Part shown: in pieces, positions 14,514 through 15,397 of the stretch
Position numbering within the stretch: position 1 is the first letter of the stretch
Layout of the letters: every line of letters begins with the position of its first letter
From: JANXLO01 sp038231295
GTDB lineage: Bacteria; Armatimonadota; Chthonomonadetes; Chthonomonadales; Chthonomonadaceae
Length of the DNA stretch: 15,397 nucleotides
NCBI GenBank assembly: GCA_038231295.1
Contig: JBBRLP010000127.1
Span: 1-15,397 of the forward strand
Reading direction: 5' to 3'
Position numbers and translations under genes: made by a program
Notes under the pieces: model-generated
The model's database searches: none
What the model saw: the letters and a program-made list of their open reading frames with translations, nothing else
What the model was told of the DNA's origin: nothing

Positions 14514-14897
14514 ATCTAAAGGTCTCCTCAGTTGCAAGGGGTTGCAGAAATTCACGCACAGCGGGGCGCACCGTTATGCGGCTTAGACACGAAAAAGGGA
14601 AGTGTGTTGCCAGGAATATCGGAGGCCCATCGCGAACTTGAAGCCACAAGGTCTCTCCGCCCAAACATCGGAGGAGACTGTCAGCGTTTTTCGTGTTCGG
14701 AACCTATCTTTCCTGCCTGACCTGTGCCAGCGGTAGTGTGTAGTAGACGAGCGCAGGAAACCGATGTGACGCAGACAGAGGAGCGACCATACGGAGAGTT
14801 ATCAGGAGCGTGTCGGCAATACTGGCCTGCGGAGCGGTTTTGCGGTGGGAGCGACGTTCGGGAAGAACCCCAGAGGCTGACGTTTGCATAGGGCTAA
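14514..14897. other. non-coding leader region of the motor cluster
   Basis: I see no credible gene here. It must hold the promoter for the leftward cluster. The best minus-strand match is TTCAAG with 17 bp to ATATTC (about 14650-14611), which is weak. AGAGGAGCG occurs at 14777-14785 and again at 15371-15379, in front of the possible plus-strand gene at the right edge. Confidence 0.4.
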
Positions 14898-15136
14898 CTC
14901 ACCTTATGCAGGCGACCTCTTCCATACGTACCCAGTTTCGGCGGAGTGAACTCCTCCGCTGGGTGACCTGCGGCCAAACGTCCTGCGGACGTCTCCCTTC
15001 GCCACAAATGGTGTGAAGCGAGAAGGCAGTCCCTGTCAGCACGAACGTTTCCGAAGGAAACTCGGCCGCAGGCCATACAGCAGAGGACTTGAGTCCGCTG
15101 GCGGAGCCAGAGAATAGACCGCCTGCGTAAGGTGAG
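14898..15136. repeat. 239-bp palindrome-cluster element, relative of the 8.8-9.5 kb element
   Basis: Terminal arms 14898-14914 and 15120-15136 are 17-bp inverted repeats with one mismatch. Inside are paired sub-hairpins: GCGGAGT-ga-ACTCC at 14941-14954 and its mirror partner GGACT-tg-AGTCC at 15085-15096, and CCTGCGGCC (about 14967-14975) with GGCCGCAGG (about 15064-15072). There are also short stems CGTCC-tgc-GGACG (14979-14991) and GTTTCC-gaa-GGAAAC (15047-15061). The last is identical to one in the larger element. No coding content is credible. It lies 385 bp upstream of the TPR gene start. Confidence 0.65.
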
Positions 15137-15163
15137 GGGCTGAAATACCGTAGTGTCTACGAT

Positions 15164-15253
15164 TCACCAAACAGAGTCGTTGGGTTGCTGTGCGAGGACA
15201 CAGCAACCCACCAGAGTCAGGATGACGAGGAGGACAGATTTGAGGTGTTGCAT
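15164..15253 (-). CDS. possible small secreted or lipoprotein-like peptide, 29 residues
   Basis: This ORF encodes MQHLKSVLLVILTLVGCCVL followed by AQQPNDSVW. It has one Lys, a hydrophobic core and either a lipobox-like LVGC or a VLA-QQ cleavage site, the layout of a tiny exported peptide. Only a weak purine stretch (GGAAA, about 13 nt) precedes the ATG. It could be a real small gene, the remnant of a longer exported protein, or chance. A perfect 12-bp dyad lies inside it, which would strongly fold its mRNA. Confidence 0.3.
   Translation of the reverse strand: MQHLKSVLLVILTLVGCCVLAQQPNDSVW
15181..15210. repeat. perfect 12-bp stem hairpin with 6-base loop
   Basis: TGGGTTGCTGTG (15181-15192) and CACAGCAACCCA (15199-15210) pair perfectly. 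No T-run follows on either strand. It might terminate leftward transcripts coming from the right, act on the small ORF that contains it, or be another member of the local palindrome set. Confidence 0.55.
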
Positions 15254-15316
15254 TAGTCTTTAGTTTCCGGTAAAAGATGTAGACATCGAACTGCTGGTTG
15301 TATTGGCGGCTTGCTC

Positions 15317-15395
15317 AGAGGGTGACATCGGAACCCCGCCTCCGTAGTCTATGGTGACAAAACCAACCCCAGAGGAGCGTACCGATGTCACCTCT
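15317..15395. repeat. inverted repeat spanning a possible start codon
   Basis: GGTGACATCGG (15321-15331) and CCGATGTCACC (15382-15392) are perfect 11-bp arms about 50 bp apart, extended by AGAG/CTCT with one extra G on the left. The right arm contains the ATG of the possible gene at 15385. The pairing could hide that start codon in RNA. Confidence 0.45.
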
Positions 15396-15397
15396 AC
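15385..15397 (+). CDS. possible start of a gene cut by the window edge
   Basis: An ATG at 15385 follows GAGGAG (15372-15377) by 7 nt, a good ribosome site. Only four codons (MSPL) are visible, so neither function nor reality can be judged. It would be divergent from the motor cluster. Confidence 0.3.

Noticed and set aside
15317..15395. Inverted repeat as the end of an insertion sequence.
   Set aside because: The arms are too close together to be both ends of an element, no transposase is visible and no target duplication can be seen.

Overview
The window is about 15.4 kb of GC-rich, gene-dense bacterial DNA with no tRNA, rRNA, CRISPR array or transposase gene that I can recognise. An ExbB/ExbD motor, TonB-like proteins, a DUF4349 lipoprotein and an NlpC/P60 enzyme point to a diderm bacterium. 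The protein mix and the palindrome-rich intergenic DNA would suit Armatimonadota or a similar under-sampled phylum. That placement is an impression from the sequence alone and is of low confidence.

Left part (1-3920). A tandemly repeated palindromic leader precedes a plus-strand DUF4349 lipoprotein gene (196-1149). A 16-bp-stem hairpin lies between it and a convergent FAD-dependent monooxygenase gene (1194-2702, minus). Upstream of that is a squalene/phytoene synthase-family gene (2837-3820, minus). The two minus-strand genes each have a TATAAT -10 box and a TGTGA-N6-TCACA operator (two in one case). The proximal operator is centred about 41-42 bp upstream of the expected transcription start, which is the class II position of a Crp/Fnr-family activator. 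They look like a small isoprenoid (carotenoid, hopanoid or other triterpene) regulon.

Main part (4106-14513, all minus strand, so read from right to left). This looks like one long gene cluster: a large secreted TPR protein (12291-14513); ExbB/TolQ (11621-12271); ExbD/TolR (11182-11619, one base after exbB); a TonB-like protein ending in a PA14 domain (9571-11151); a paralogous TonB-like protein ending in a VWA domain (7152-8756); a secreted propeller-like NlpC/P60 protein (5100-7049); and a group II truncated haemoglobin fused to ankyrin repeats (4106-5059). The two TonB-like proteins carry Ser16 and His20 in their N-terminal membrane helix, the Ser-x3-His signature of TonB and TolA. They lack a TonB C-terminal domain and present VWA or PA14 modules instead. 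My reading is a proton-motive-force-driven envelope machine, Tol-Pal-like in outline, with unusual output domains. This is the strongest candidate for an undescribed system.

Repeats. Nearly the whole 814-bp gap between the two TonB-like genes is one compound inverted repeat (8818-9533). It has 65-bp outer arms and 72-bp inner arms, the latter with a single mismatch. A smaller relative (14898-15136) lies upstream of the cluster. Both are built from the same small palindromes, whose stems vary in a compensatory way, so the folded form seems to be what is preserved. The right edge (15137-15397) holds a possible 29-residue secreted peptide ORF with an internal perfect palindrome, and possibly the first codons of a plus-strand gene.
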